From Argentina anserina (taxonomy: Eukaryota > Streptophyta > Magnoliopsida > Rosales > Rosaceae): a stretch of 64,000 bases of DNA. Positions 1 to 10,917 of the stretch are shown piece after piece. The notes beneath the pieces were generated by a model. That model did not search any database, was not told the origin of the DNA, and was given only the letters and a program-made list of their open reading frames with translations. A program made the position numbers and the translations under genes. The first letter of the stretch is position 1. Every line of letters begins with the position of its first letter. The DNA lies in the NCBI RefSeq assembly GCF_933775445.1, contig NC_065877.1, positions 22,878,001 to 22,942,000 on the forward strand. Reading direction: 5' to 3'.

Positions 1-1035
1 TTCTGTCCGTGGACGTAGCTAACACACATCGTTAGTGAACCACGTAAATCTGTGTTCTTTCTTGCACTAGTTATAACACGTCAACTGGCCACCGCCGGAC
101 AACAGTATTCGGAAACAAAAATGTCAAAATCTCACATGACTGCAGACGGCAATTTTGAACTGGCTGCTTCTTTCTTCGTCTCTAGGGCACTACGCGTTGA
201 GCTAGGCTCGCTGAAGCCCCGGTGTGCTGCATGTAACATGCATGACCGCATAATATGGTGGGCGCGCACATGGGTCATCTTCGATTCTCGATCACCCGTA
301 AACTTCAATAATGCAATGGCCTGGGCTTCATTGGCAGTTGTACCGATGAAGAGCCCCAGTCGACCTTAGCTTGTAAGAGAATTAATTCACGCAATACATT
401 CAATCTAATATATCTTGCTAAGCAGTTTGCCACTTTCCAATAACTTGACATACGGTCATACGTTTATTCCGACCTAGCTAGCTAGAAAAGGATATGTCAG
501 TCCTCCATTGACAAAAAAGAAAGAAGCAGAGTATTTTGAATCGACAAACAGTAGACAATGCCCTTTTCAAAAAAGAAAGAAAGCGTGAAATTAAGTTTAC
601 ATTCATGGAAGTTTAGTGAAAATATATGCTAATATAAGAGGTTTACCAATATTTTTGGACCAGCAAATAGCATTCCTTTAAAATTTAGTTTTTGAATAAG
701 TAGCTATATTATTATATTTCGTTTTCGTGTAATTTATAAATTATGAATGTTCATATCTAAAAATTCGAATGCGTACATGTCATAATTTTCTTCGCATGCA
801 TGCGAAGGTTTTCTTTTATATGTAAATTAGATTAGTGTGAATTTAGTCGATGCATTGTATGAACACACACGGTCACATATTCTATATATTTGTAGAAATA
901 GATCAAATTTTCAAAAACTGAAGAATTATTGAATTACAAAGGAGTTCTACAACTCTAAAAATTGAATAACAATCTGTCATAATCTTATATATATCAAAAT
1001 GAATTGACGATCTCTATATGTATTGATGACTGTAT
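1..1035. other. Intergenic sequence, AT-rich, possible short coding remnant
   Basis: I see no convincing gene here. On the minus strand, about 130-365 is open for roughly 78 codons with fairly balanced base composition, and ends in a TGA near 139. A stop codon lies directly upstream in the same frame, so it could only be a 3' exon or a decayed gene piece. I do not recognise the product. The plus-strand reading of the same stretch has no protein-like features. Positions 370-1035 are AT-rich with no recognisable feature. Confidence 0.3.
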
Positions 1036-2592
1036 CTAAAAGAAAAGTCCAATTACAAGTAGGGGCAACAAGCACAAAACTAAACCGGCCCCAACAACAG
1101 GGGAAGAAGAGCTCGACGGCAACGCGGTGGATCCTGGCGTTGAGCTAGCTGCGGGCCCCGTGGTTTTAGTGGATGGAGATGGTGCTTGAACAGGAGGGCA
1201 AGGGGCCTCAGATGTGGGTGAAGGCGTGGTGGGCGTAGTTGTGGTAGTGGGTGGCGCTGGGGACGTTGGAGTTGGGGCAGAAGGGGAGGCTCTGGGGGAC
1301 GTGGCGGAAGCTGAGACGGTGATGGCGAGCTTTTGGCCGGACTGGCAGTGGCGACCGAAAGTGCAATGTAGTAGTGGTCGCCGGCGGCGGTGAGAGTGAC
1401 ATTGGCCGGGCCGGTAGTGATGGTGCTACCAATTGGGTTGGTAGAGCTGCACAAATCGAACGACGCTTTGGGTACTTCCAGAACGTCGTGTGTGTCTGTG
1501 ACAAAGTTGAAAACTGCAAAATAATTGCACAATATTAGGCTCTGTTCGAAATATCAGCGATATTGCCGATATATCCCCGATATATCGTCGATATATCGCT
1601 GATATTTCGAATCGGAAACGATAAGAGCATATCGGTCAAAAGTTATCGGTCAACGAAAAAATAATGGTTAACGGTCAAATATCGGTCAAACTTTGAATTT
1701 TTTTTTTCAATTTTTGTTTAATTTTTGAATATTTATTTCCTTTTTAAAAAAAAACTTATATTTTTTTTCATTTTTTCATATATATTTTTAATTTATATAT
1801 ATTTTAAATATATATGATGAATTTTAAGTCTAAATAATCATTCTTAAATACCTATTTTTATTATTAGATGTCGTTCGTGTACTTTAATTGTCATTAAATC
1901 AAGTATTTATTTTCTTTAGTTTACTTAGTACTGGTTTTTTAGTTTATTTGGTACATATTGAAGTATAATTTTATAAATTTTATTGAAAATAAGCAAATCC
2001 GATAAAACCGATATATCCCCCGATATATCGTTTTACCTCTCGACCGATACGATACCGAAAACGATATTTAGACCATTGATATTTGGAATATTACGATCTT
2101 AATATACCAGGTCAAAAAATATTACGATCTTAATATGTCTCCTCCTCCACTTCCCTTCATTATTACTAAAAAGATAACTTTGAAAGAAAGAAAAAAAGGA
2201 TTCCTACGCACAATATTATGATCTTTATTGCATAACGTTGATCAACATTGCATCTAGAATTATGTGGAAATATGTGATACCATGATAATTTGAAGGTGCA
2301 CTTGAGTACTAACCAACTATATGTAGAACATAATCCGAGGAAAAAATTCTAAGAGTCATAGGGAGAAAGAAGATGATGGTGATGATGGCGTGGAAGTTAT
2401 TATGAGGGTAGAGATGAGATACATACTGAGAACATCACCAACTAGAAACTTCTGACCAGACGCCCAAGTCGTATACTCTTGTGCACCATTCTGTGGTATA
2501 ATCCAGCCGATACTACCACCCACCACATGCGCCGTCTGTGCCGATACACACTGCAAGAACACGGCAGCAACTAAACCAATAACAACCATCAT
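1036..2592 (-). pseudogene. Stellacyanin-like blue copper protein, frameshifted copy
   Basis: Two-exon phytocyanin gene: exon 1 is 2592-2427 (signal peptide, then start of the cupredoxin fold) with donor GTATGT, and exon 2 begins at 1513 after a TTTTGCAG acceptor. The intron sits at the same place and phase as in the paralogue at 12609-13306. The first copper-ligand His (THDVLEV) is present. Compared with the paralogue, one base is missing near 1365, just after HYYI. This removes the Cys/His/Gln ligand block from the frame. The other frame downstream still encodes a Pro/Ser/Thr-rich tail and a hydrophobic C-terminus like that of the paralogue, ending at 1036-1038. The gene is therefore one base from intact. 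It is either a very recent pseudogene or a sequencing error. An intact protein would be an extracellular, probably GPI-anchored, electron-transfer-type copper protein of the cell surface. Confidence 0.8.
1538..2086. mobile_element. Insertion in the intron of the first stellacyanin-like gene
   Basis: The intron is 913 bp here against 147 bp in the paralogue. The excess sequence starts and ends with runs of gatatatcg-type repeats and is very AT-rich in the middle. The 7-bp word aatatta occurs immediately on both sides (1531-1537 and 2087-2093), as expected of a target-site duplication. Terminal inverted repeats are weak (aaatatca is shared). No coding potential. Probably a non-autonomous DNA transposon of unknown family. 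Just outside the right edge a 19-bp word containing attacgatctt is duplicated at about 2089 and 2119. Confidence 0.4.
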
Positions 2593-3434
2593 CTTCTTCT
2601 AGCTCTACATCTCACTCTTTGTTATCCCTCTCTCTTTTCTGAAATCAAGCTCTTATTCACGATTGAGTGATTGATGTCTGATGAGAATATAGGTTGCATA
2701 GAACTGAGGCCTATATTAAGGCTCAAATCAGTCAAATGTGTGGGAAAATGCCGAAATGGGTGGAAGAGTCTTAAAACTCTTAATTAGACGCGGCAAGGCC
2801 TTGAAATAAAGGCATGGCCATGCCATATACGTACCGACTGGTTCTTCAAAATTCGTATGTGAACGCCGGTCATATTTATGTGTTTGCATTGTGAATCCAA
2901 CTTGCTGGGACCAAAGACCAAAATGAACTATTCAGGAAGTGGGATCTTCCGAGCATCCTGTCATCGCTCTTCATTTGTTCATAAGAATGAAGTCATTCTT
3001 TGACAATTTTACATTTTACTTTATTTTGTTTTTGTTTCATTTATCTATTTTGTTGAGAGAGATTTTGTTTTTTAGATTGGGTTGGTTTTATATGGGTTCG
3101 TCTATTGTGGAGCACTCCATATAATGGAGTTGCAATCTTATCAATTCTCTAATCTACTCATTTCTTTTACTTTTAACATTATTCTAACTTACATACTTGA
3201 CCTGAAAATGTCAATTATACCCTTGTAACTTCATCGTTTTGCTACTTATTACAAATAAAGAGTCTAACCCAAACAAAAAGAAAAAGTTGACTAATCTTTT
3301 GGACTTTATTCACCGGTTGAACTTTTCTTCTATCATGAGCCACTTTGTCTGCTATGGATGCGTGTTCATGCTTTCATCATGTTTTTAATGTTATGCATTT
3401 CCTCATTTAAGTCATCCCATTAATTAGCTCATGC
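2593..3434. other. Promoter-side and intergenic sequence of the first stellacyanin-like gene
   Basis: AT-rich, without a supported gene. The first ~150 bp are presumably the 5' leader and promoter of the minus-strand copper-protein gene. The short open frame at 2939-3124 is hydrophobic low-complexity sequence and is not convincing. Confidence 0.4.
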
Positions 3435-4413
3435 CTAATTTATTTGATTATCCAAGTATTCAGTTTCTGCTTGCATGGCCATGCGTTTCTCTTGCTCTTC
3501 TTGATAGAGAAAATCATATGCTTTTTGGGTTGTGCCACTCATTTCAATACTGCACATCATTCCTAGCCTGAGGATTCCTTCAAGTAGCTCTTTGGTGAAC
3601 AAGCTAAAGGTACTATCTTTGTAGAGCATATGAGCATGAGTCTTATCAAAGAAATCATCGACCACCATCTGGGCAACATGATATTTATGGATATCTTCTA
3701 TGGTTGGTGCTTCACTAATTTGTGCTAATGCAGATGAATCTATTGGGTTACGAAGTGAGATGAAGGTTAGATGCCTAGTCTTGTCATGAAAAAGACTATG
3801 AGTACTAGGATATGATGGAATGTTAATTCAGTTACTCCCAATTGCTTAATATAATGGCTAGCTATATGTTTAACTTGACAACAATATGATTTGACATGAT
3901 CTATATTTTGTAGATAAAGGAATGCTAAAAATTCATGCTCGATCAGAAACCAGGGGTAAATTTAAAACTATTGTTATCATGCTTAAAATATAATTCTCCA
4001 TACTCTCTCATATTAATGATGGCTAGTAAGACATGATCTACATAATGAATTTTAATGTTTGGTTTGGGATTAGCTATGAGGCTAAAAAGAAATTTTTGAA
4101 TGACTTCTTGGATTGAAATATGTTTCTCTTGCTGTAACATTATGATTTAGGTTTTGCAATCAGCTGGTAAGTAAGAAAACCGTTCTTTTGCTAAAGCTTG
4201 TATGAAATATGGGTTTTTGGTTTTTCTCTCTAATAAAGATGCAATCCATCTAGATTCTTCTTCTTGCTTGATGAAATCTAATGTTTTTTGATGATTAATG
4301 TTAAGAGTGAGAAAATGATTAACTACTATACCGTGCTCTTTTTGTAGTTCACTATGTTTTGATTTTAGCTCCTCATGTTGGCTTCTAAGTGTTGCAAATT
4401 CTTCTCTATACAC
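3435..4413 (-). pseudogene. Decayed coding region of an unrecognised coiled-coil protein
   Basis: Three open stretches lie in order on the minus strand (4413-4147, 4140-3943, 3668-3435). The 3943-3668 interval between the last two also reads as protein in alternating frames. Together this looks like one coding region of about 320 codons interrupted by a stop and about two frameshifts. The first part is heptad-rich (Glu/Lys/Leu: RSQHEELKSKHSELQKEH), typical of a coiled coil. The last part ends in another charged helix (YQEEQEKRMAMQAE). I do not recognise the family. It may be a fragment of a mobile-element structural protein or of a host gene. No active-site motifs are visible. Confidence 0.4.
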
Positions 4414-6224
4414 ATTATGTCACATCCTGGAGAGGAATGCAACCAATATATTTGGATTAAAAACATATTAATATACATAACAAACGAAGAAGTTTGTTTG
4501 TATACTCACTAGTTGTGGAGGAAACCTGTGAATACATTTTTCGACAATCACAAGGGAAAACGAATAACTCAAAATAACTCTGTGAATTACAAGAGTTATA
4601 AATTTTATAAAGAAAGGCTGAAGATAGTGAAATATCACCGGCCCAAGTTTTAACTAGATAACAACAATCCAAATTTAGAAAACTACAAAGTGGAGACAAG
4701 TACAACATATCCAACCTTGGAAAATGCAAATGTAAGGCATAATGCGAGGAAGACAAACACGAATGCAATAAATGAATGATGACTATTTATCGATGCTCCT
4801 AGCTCCTAACTCCTAACCTACAAGACATTATAGTAGGGGTGAGTGTCGTCCTCGCTTGCCCAGTAGGGGTCAACCCACCCATGAGTTTGAAAACCAAAAC
4901 TAGGTAAGGATATAAAGTTTTTATAAAACGTTTGAGGGTAGTTTGAACTCAAAGAAAACATTTTCTAAAAAAAATACAAGTTTAATGAACACAACGTGCT
5001 AAAATAGTAGGAATCTCTTTTTCATAAGATTGTAATAGATGCAATATGAATGCATAACCGGTCCTAATGAATAGGAGGTGAACAATTCACCTCCTAAGTC
5101 AATGTCAAGTGCCCTTATTATTAAAATAACAATAAAAGAGCGAGAGTGTTCATTTCAGACAATACCCTAAAATAAAGATATAGTGCATCAAAGGTTTCAT
5201 GGTTTCGACGTTGTGGGGACCTGGACTGGTATCTCATAACCCCATCACTTTCAGGTCTATCACACTCGAAATAATCATATCTTAAAACGTTGTTTAGTCT
5301 CGGGTTTTCATAAACATTTAATGCATCAATAAATATTTCAATAATATAATCTTTTGATAACTAAACTATTATTTTTTTTTATATTTGGCCAAAGCAACAT
5401 GAGAGGGTTAGCTCCCCTACCTGGAATGACGTGCAGAATTTCAAATCCATAACGTATGCTCCAGCTCTAATCTTGCTACTGCTCCAAGGATCGAACAGCT
5501 TTTGTAACACAATTTCTGAATTCCAACGAAATGTAGAAGAGTCAATCTCAAATCCGAAACTCATAGATTAATGACTCAACCTTCTTTCCTAGTTTGACTA
5601 GGAAAGTCAACCTTTGACTTTTGTTGACCAAGTCACTCTTGATTTGACCAGGAGGTAACTATCTCGACCTTATTTAACTATTTATCGACTAATTACGAAA
5701 TAACCCGAAAACAGTCTATCTTTAGACAATTGACAATAATAAGTGTACTTTTATGATTAATAAAGATACTCAATACCATCGATGACTTAATAACGATTCC
5801 GACACATTTCTAAGTTAAAAGAGCTCTTGATTTCTGAACCAGGCGGAAATTGGAACTATCATTTAATATCTGTCGCCAAGTTAAATTTAGGTTTTACTAA
5901 ATTACCCTAAGATAAAAGTAAAACCATTAAAACTGTTTTGTAAAACAGTAAAAGTTAAACAATAAAAGGTAAATAGTAAAATGTTATTTTCTGCCATGGG
6001 CAGAATGGTAATTTCACACTGTTGTAAAACTGTAAAAGGTTAAATCTAAATCAGTGAAAACCAGGGATTTAACTTTTTTTTTTCTCCGATTAGTTCTGGC
6101 CTAAATTTTGATACTAAAAACCATCTCCATTCGATCAAATTCCAACATGCAACACAGTTCTAGACTTCCCAACAATACAAACCAACCAAAATCACAAACT
6201 TTACAAAAGAAGAAATCAATTTAC
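4414..6224. other. Intergenic AT-rich sequence
   Basis: No gene supported. The short open frames at 4457-4768 and 5379-5564 have no protein-family features. Around 5580-5680 there is local repetition of tttgacc/gtcaac words. Nothing else seen. Confidence 0.4.
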
Positions 6225-6640
6225 TACCTCATCAGGGGGAGTTGGCACATATATGTTAATCTCAGATGTAATAGGTGCGTTGTGCTTTTTTTCTACTTCA
6301 ACTAATGTTTTATTTTCTCCCACTGGGTTTTTGTTACTTGGTAAGGTTTTTAATGAGGCAACACCTTATACACTTTTTTACTGTTGAATCGGCAGAAGGG
6401 AGAGTGTTGAAGGAAAAACATGTTATGTGTCTTCGTCAATGTAATAGACGAGAGGTGATTAAGTCTTAGTATTCAGTAGTTACTGTGTAATGTTTAGTCA
6501 TTATTGTCATCATAATGTACTATGTAAATTATCATTGTAATACTCCCCCTATATAAAGGGATTATACAATAAGATAAGTAGACAATGTAACTTTGTTTTT
6601 TGTTTTTTACAATTAAAATATCATTTTACTTATCTATGGA
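6225..6640 (+). mobile_element. 3' end of a Ty1/copia-type retrotransposon
   Basis: The stretch from the gggggagt word near 6236 to 6390 has the layout common to the 3' untranslated region of plant copia elements (the words gtgcgttgtgctttttt, cactgggttttt and gaggcaacacc, in that order). It leads into a purine-rich polypurine tract (6391-6404, ending gggagag). An LTR then begins at 6405 with TGTTGAAGG and carries a TATA-like ctatataaagg at about 6550. The same order of words is seen in the better preserved copia derivative at 38.3-38.4 kb. The LTR end was not resolved, so the right boundary is approximate. No gag or pol remains, and no second LTR was found. Confidence 0.6.
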
Positions 6641-8065
6641 CCGTAGACAAACAAGTCCATCGACCATAGACAAACAAGTCCATATAATATAAAAAGCAAA
6701 TCATATTTCTTCTAAAATAATTCTAGTGATAAAAGGACTAATTTAAAACTTAATTTAAACTTCAATCACATAAGGTTTACTTACGTTAAAGTCAAGTTGC
6801 GTCTTCTCACACAAAGTGCTACCTCAAGCACCTAGACATAATGAAAGTTCAACTTAGTAACAATCGGAAACAATATAGTTCTAACTCCATTCAAAGCGAA
6901 CCCTAACCCAAAGACTTGTCACTCGAGACAAAATCTTCCTTTGAGACCTCCCAAGGTTTCCGAAGTATCGAACAACATACCTATTGCAGTAATTGAACTA
7001 GGTTTGCGTTAAAACTCTACTTGAAAAGGAAATTTAATAACTGATACAAGACAAGGAGGGGGTAAATTAAATCAGAAAAATATAAAGGCAATGAAGCGGC
7101 GAATAATCAAGAAGAATTATTTGAAGATATATAATTCGCGCATTCTAAGACAATTAGAAACTATAAGAAGATGATCATTTGGACTTTTCGGGTTGCTCGT
7201 ACAAAATTACAGATTTTAATTCACGAATCACATTAAAGCAGATTTTGACCTGAATGTCTATTTGAGATGCATAATACCTTTTTGGAATAGGAACGACGAG
7301 ATCTACAAGACTCACTTTAATGAGCCCTATCAAATATAAACTAGAAAATATTGTCTTAATGATCCGATTCGGCATTTAGTATTTTAGAACTCTTTTATTT
7401 AGGTTCCTTTGTTTCTTTTTTAATTTGGATTCTTTATGTGTCAATGTTAGATTATGACTTTGATTTTGTTTAGGTTATTAATGCATATAAACATCATCTT
7501 TGGACAACTTTCATATTAATAAACCTTTGAGTTTTCTCAATTATTCTGATGGATTCCAGAACTTCTTGTCGATTGGAGAAACCCTACTCTTGTGGATTCA
7601 AGACTGTCATTGGTGATTCCAACGGGTTAGTGTCGCTGCATCAATAACTAAGCTCCCATGAATTGAAAGTGCAACAACAAAGGCTAAAATCCATGAAACA
7701 TATAAGCGCACACTCGTAATGACGAGCACAATACCATAGGGCCAAACATCACCACATGAGGCTGCCAATAAGCCTCATGCACCACGCCAAAATAAATCTT
7801 GAATCACCACTACCCGCTCTAATCAACATGTAGATCATGACAAGGGAAGTGTTTTCATCTCTAAGCTAAGGCCAATTCGGTCTATCTCTAACACTATCAG
7901 TAAGGCAGCTCCTAAATCAACCACTCAGCATTTCAATTCGTGCTTCAAGACTTACAATGTTATGTTTAGGAGGAGGATGACATCATAACAAGGCTAGTAC
8001 AGAGCTACCCTAGCACTGAAATTAGCCTGAAGAGTCGTGTTGACGCTGTTGACTTTTGCTTGTCA
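6641..8065. other. Intergenic sequence, possible LTR-leader remnant
   Basis: No gene supported. A ~22-bp direct repeat (tagacaaacaagtccat core) lies at about 6645 and 6667. The segment 7540-7640 (gattccagaacttcttg ... tggtgattccaacgg) resembles the end of an LTR plus leader of a retrotransposon, but I cannot delimit it. Positions 8063-8065 (tca) are the target-site copy of the transposon that follows. Confidence 0.35.
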
Positions 8066-8269
8066 GAGCATCCACACCCATAAATTGGATTTGCTCAAGC
8101 AAATGGTAGGGCCAGAAGCAAAATTTGCTTCAAGCAAATCGATTTCATATTTTGCTCAAGCAAATCGATTTTTTCACACACCCATTTACAATTTGCTTGA
8201 GCAATTCAATTTTGTCTTGTTGTGAAATAATTAATTTTTTTACCAGATATATTTACAACCAATAATAAT

Positions 8270-8480
8270 GTGCCACGTGTCATTATCGACTCGATATTAT
8301 CCAAAATTTCCGATAAGATTTTTGACTAATAGATAATTGACAGGTGTCACTGCCACGTGTCATTGTCGGTAAAATAATTGGAGCAGATTTCCGATAAGAT
8401 TTTCGACTAGTAGAGAATTGGCACGTGTCACTGTCGGCAAAATAATTGGACCAAATTTCTGATAATATTTTCGACCAATT
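8270..8480. repeat. Subterminal repeats of element A with G-box cores
   Basis: Three imperfect direct repeats of about 70-80 bp, each containing cacgtgtca (G-box type CACGTG) followed by a tc-ataattgga...tttccgataagatttt block, start near 8272, 8352 and 8420. The same set occurs in element B at about 41455-41665 in the opposite orientation. They lie between the terminus and the transposase start, where transposase-binding sites and the promoter would be. Confidence 0.65.
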
Positions 8481-8610
8481 TGCTATAAAAACGTCTAATA
8501 TCACTCATTCTATACTCACACCATTGTGAAGAATCCGAGCATATAACTCATCCTTGAACCTAAACACTTAGTAACATTTCCTTGTTCTTCAATCTAAACA
8601 CAAATCGGTA

Positions 8611-8913
8611 ATGACTACCATCATGTTAGCTTGCATTATATTGCATAACATGATTGTTGAGGAAGAGTATGTGGATGATGATGAGGAAGAAGAAGAAGAC
8701 TTGCAAAACCCATCGAGGGCTTTCCGGGTTTATGATGGGCCGGTGAATGCACAAGGGAATCGAGTTCTTTTTTAGCCAATCAGTAGAGATGGAGCTAATA
8801 TACAACGGTTTCACGACCGTGTTGCCGATCTCGAATCCGCTTACATCCCTCGAGAGCTCCAGAAAGACTTGGTGAAACACATTTGGAGAGTGGAAACCGG
8901 TGAAATACTTTAA
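8611..8913 (+). pseudogene. Harbinger-type transposase, C-terminal fragment
   Basis: About 100 codons. The start matches the conserved C-terminal region of plant PIF/Harbinger DDE nucleases (LACIILHNMIVEEE, followed by an acidic run) and the end matches the usual last helix (LQKDLVKHIW), finishing at a TAA at 8911-8913. An in-frame TAG interrupts it at 8773-8775. The catalytic DDE core and the N-terminus are absent: the sequence jumps from the 5' leader (shared with element B up to about 8587) directly into this segment. It cannot encode active transposase. Confidence 0.75.
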
Positions 8914-9166
8914 ATATGTTTTATTGTGTGTTTTCATGATGTTTGTGTTTAATTATTAAGCTTGTGTTTTAATTTAATGTGTATTTCAATTTCAACTTAA
9001 TAAATAAATTGCATTTTATTTCTCGGAAAATTTAAATTACATAAAATGACGAACCAAGCCCAAATTTATTCTTAGTACAATACTATAACTACTATGGAAA
9101 AAACACGCGACTTGGGTGATAACAATCCGAATATGTTTCATCGGTAGTTTGATCTTGACTAGCTTC

Positions 9167-10321
9167 TCATTCATTAAGGATTGCTAGTTTCCTCTTGGTA
9201 AAATACTTTTTCGAGATTGGGGTCATATTCTCCAAATCTATTGTCATGATCCTTGTGTCATTCTCTTGTTTCTTCAATCGTAACTCTTCTTCCGCCCTTG
9301 CTTTTTTCCGCTTTTGAATTTCTATGTACTCCGCATAATAATTAAGCTCACTTTTCATTATGGGCAAGCCTCTTGGTATGCCATGATGCTTGGTCACTTG
9401 CAATGGTATGCAAAACCTCCACCCGTTGCTCAATAGGAGTCTTACCCTGTTTCTTTTGGCGCCTAGCTTCCTTTGCCGCCTTGGTTCCCATTGGTCTAGG
9501 TGGACTCGATGGAGCTGCCGTGTTGCTTTGATGTGTCTCATTCAATTGGTCGTCATCCAAATTGATGGTTGGAGATGATTCAGTTGCGGAAGGAATACGG
9601 TGGTAACTACTGCATATGGAGATGGAGTAGTAGGTAACACCACAACGAAATATGGATGATCTTTAACCACTTCCCAACATTCAAAGTGTGTAAACTTTTT
9701 CTTCTTGGCATTATAGTAACATGATTGAGCTTGTCGTTCCTGATATAAAAAACTTATATTAGGTACTTATTTAATTACATAATTTAAATAAATTGGATAA
9801 AACAAATAATATAACAAATTAGATATATTAAAACAAATAATGTAAACAATGCTACATATTTAAACAAATTAAATAAAACAAATAATGTAAACAAAATTAG
9901 ATATATTAAAATAATTAAATATGTAAACAATGCTACATATTTAAAAAAAATTAGATATAAATTACATAATTTAATTCATATAATCAAATAAAAATTATAA
10001 TATATGATAAAACAATGTACTTACTTCGTCCATTAGCGAAGTGCCGCTAGCTATATGTTGTCGTGATGCCGCCAAACATTCGCCCCATTTTTGCAAAAGT
10101 AGCTTGAACTTGTTGTAGTAAGAAGCGAGCGCGATTCGGGTCCTCGGCTCCTTCGGAGGTTTCTCACCCGGTGCTAGCACCCAATTTTGCATATAATCGC
10201 TATGAATTGTCTCACACAATTTGTCCCTCTTTTCTTTGTTACCGTCATATTCATCAATGCTATGACGGACTAAAGAAATGCACATTTGTAAATCTTCGGA
10301 AGGAAGCCAATGGGTGCCCAT
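9167..10321 (-). pseudogene. Harbinger ORF1-like protein (NAM-associated C-terminal type), broken
   Basis: Exon 1 is 10321-10025 (starts MGTHWLPSEDLQMC, 99 codons, donor GTAAGT). Exon 2 starts at 9739 after TATATCAG and ends at a stop at 9167-9169. The protein type is the SANT/Myb-like plus NAM-associated domain protein that partners the transposase in plant PIF/Harbinger elements, often annotated as 'glutathione S-transferase T3-like'. Recognisable blocks are FTHFECWEVVKD, the Pro-rich linker with RPMGTKAAKEARRQKK, and the charged C-terminus RLKKQENDTRIM. Relative to element B there is a 1-base loss near 9612 and a 1-base gain in a short A-run near 9354, so two frameshifts break exon 2. It is transcribed toward the transposase remnant (tail to tail). 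Confidence 0.75.
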
Positions 10322-10917
10322 TGTTTTGAAAAAAAATGCTAAACAAAATGAGAGAGGAGATGGAGGAAGATGTGAAATTTGTTGTGCACAAATTGGTGTG
10401 AGTTCATAACAAATTGAAGTAGTATTTATAGGCAATTTTTTGGGAGAATTTGGAAATTTTTGGGATTTGTTTACAATTTTTTGGGTTTATTTCCGTTATG
10501 ATCAAATAGTAGCCGTTGCCAATTAATTCTGGCCGTTGGATCGAAATTTCTGATTCAAAATGGAAGGCCCAAATCTATTGGACCGTTGGCCAATCGGTGA
10601 GACACGTGTCAGCCATTCATTGGCTCGCTAAATTTTTTTTTTAACTGGCGCGTGCGTTGCACGCGCCTAACAAAAAAATTCGCCCATGCCTGACGTCACC
10701 CACGGGCGGTGGGCTCCGCCAGGCAAACGAGCAAACACCGGAGCAAAATTTGCTCGAGCGATCGGACAAGCACCGCGGCTGGGTTGACTGGGCGAGCAGC
10801 TCGCCTCCTCCTGCTCACCGGTGCGAGCCTCCCAGTCACCTGCTCGAGCTCCTCCTGCTGGTCCCTCCTCCTGCTCGAGCACGCCGGCACATTTGCTCGC
10901 TAGTGCGGATGCTCTCA

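Larger units (their letters stand above)
8066..10914 (+). mobile_element. PIF/Harbinger transposon A, internally deleted
   Basis: Both ends read GAGCATCC inward and the element is flanked by the 3-bp direct repeat TCA (8063-8065, 10915-10917). Three-base target duplications are characteristic of PIF/Harbinger. Inside are a C-terminal piece of a Harbinger-type DDE transposase (plus strand, 8611-8913) and a converging, intron-containing second ORF (minus strand, 10321-9167). That two-gene layout is typical of the superfamily. The right 280 bp are strikingly GC-rich (cgcgtgcgttgcacgcgcc and gctcgagc words). A sister copy in the opposite orientation lies at 39235-41852. The two share ends, subterminal repeats, 3' UTRs and the second ORF but have different internal deletions. 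Confidence 0.85.

Noticed and set aside
8066..10914. Treating the Harbinger ORF1-like proteins as host glutathione S-transferase or NAC genes, as databases sometimes name them
   Set aside because: No GST or NAC domain is visible. They lie inside TIR-bounded elements beside transposase fragments in both copies.
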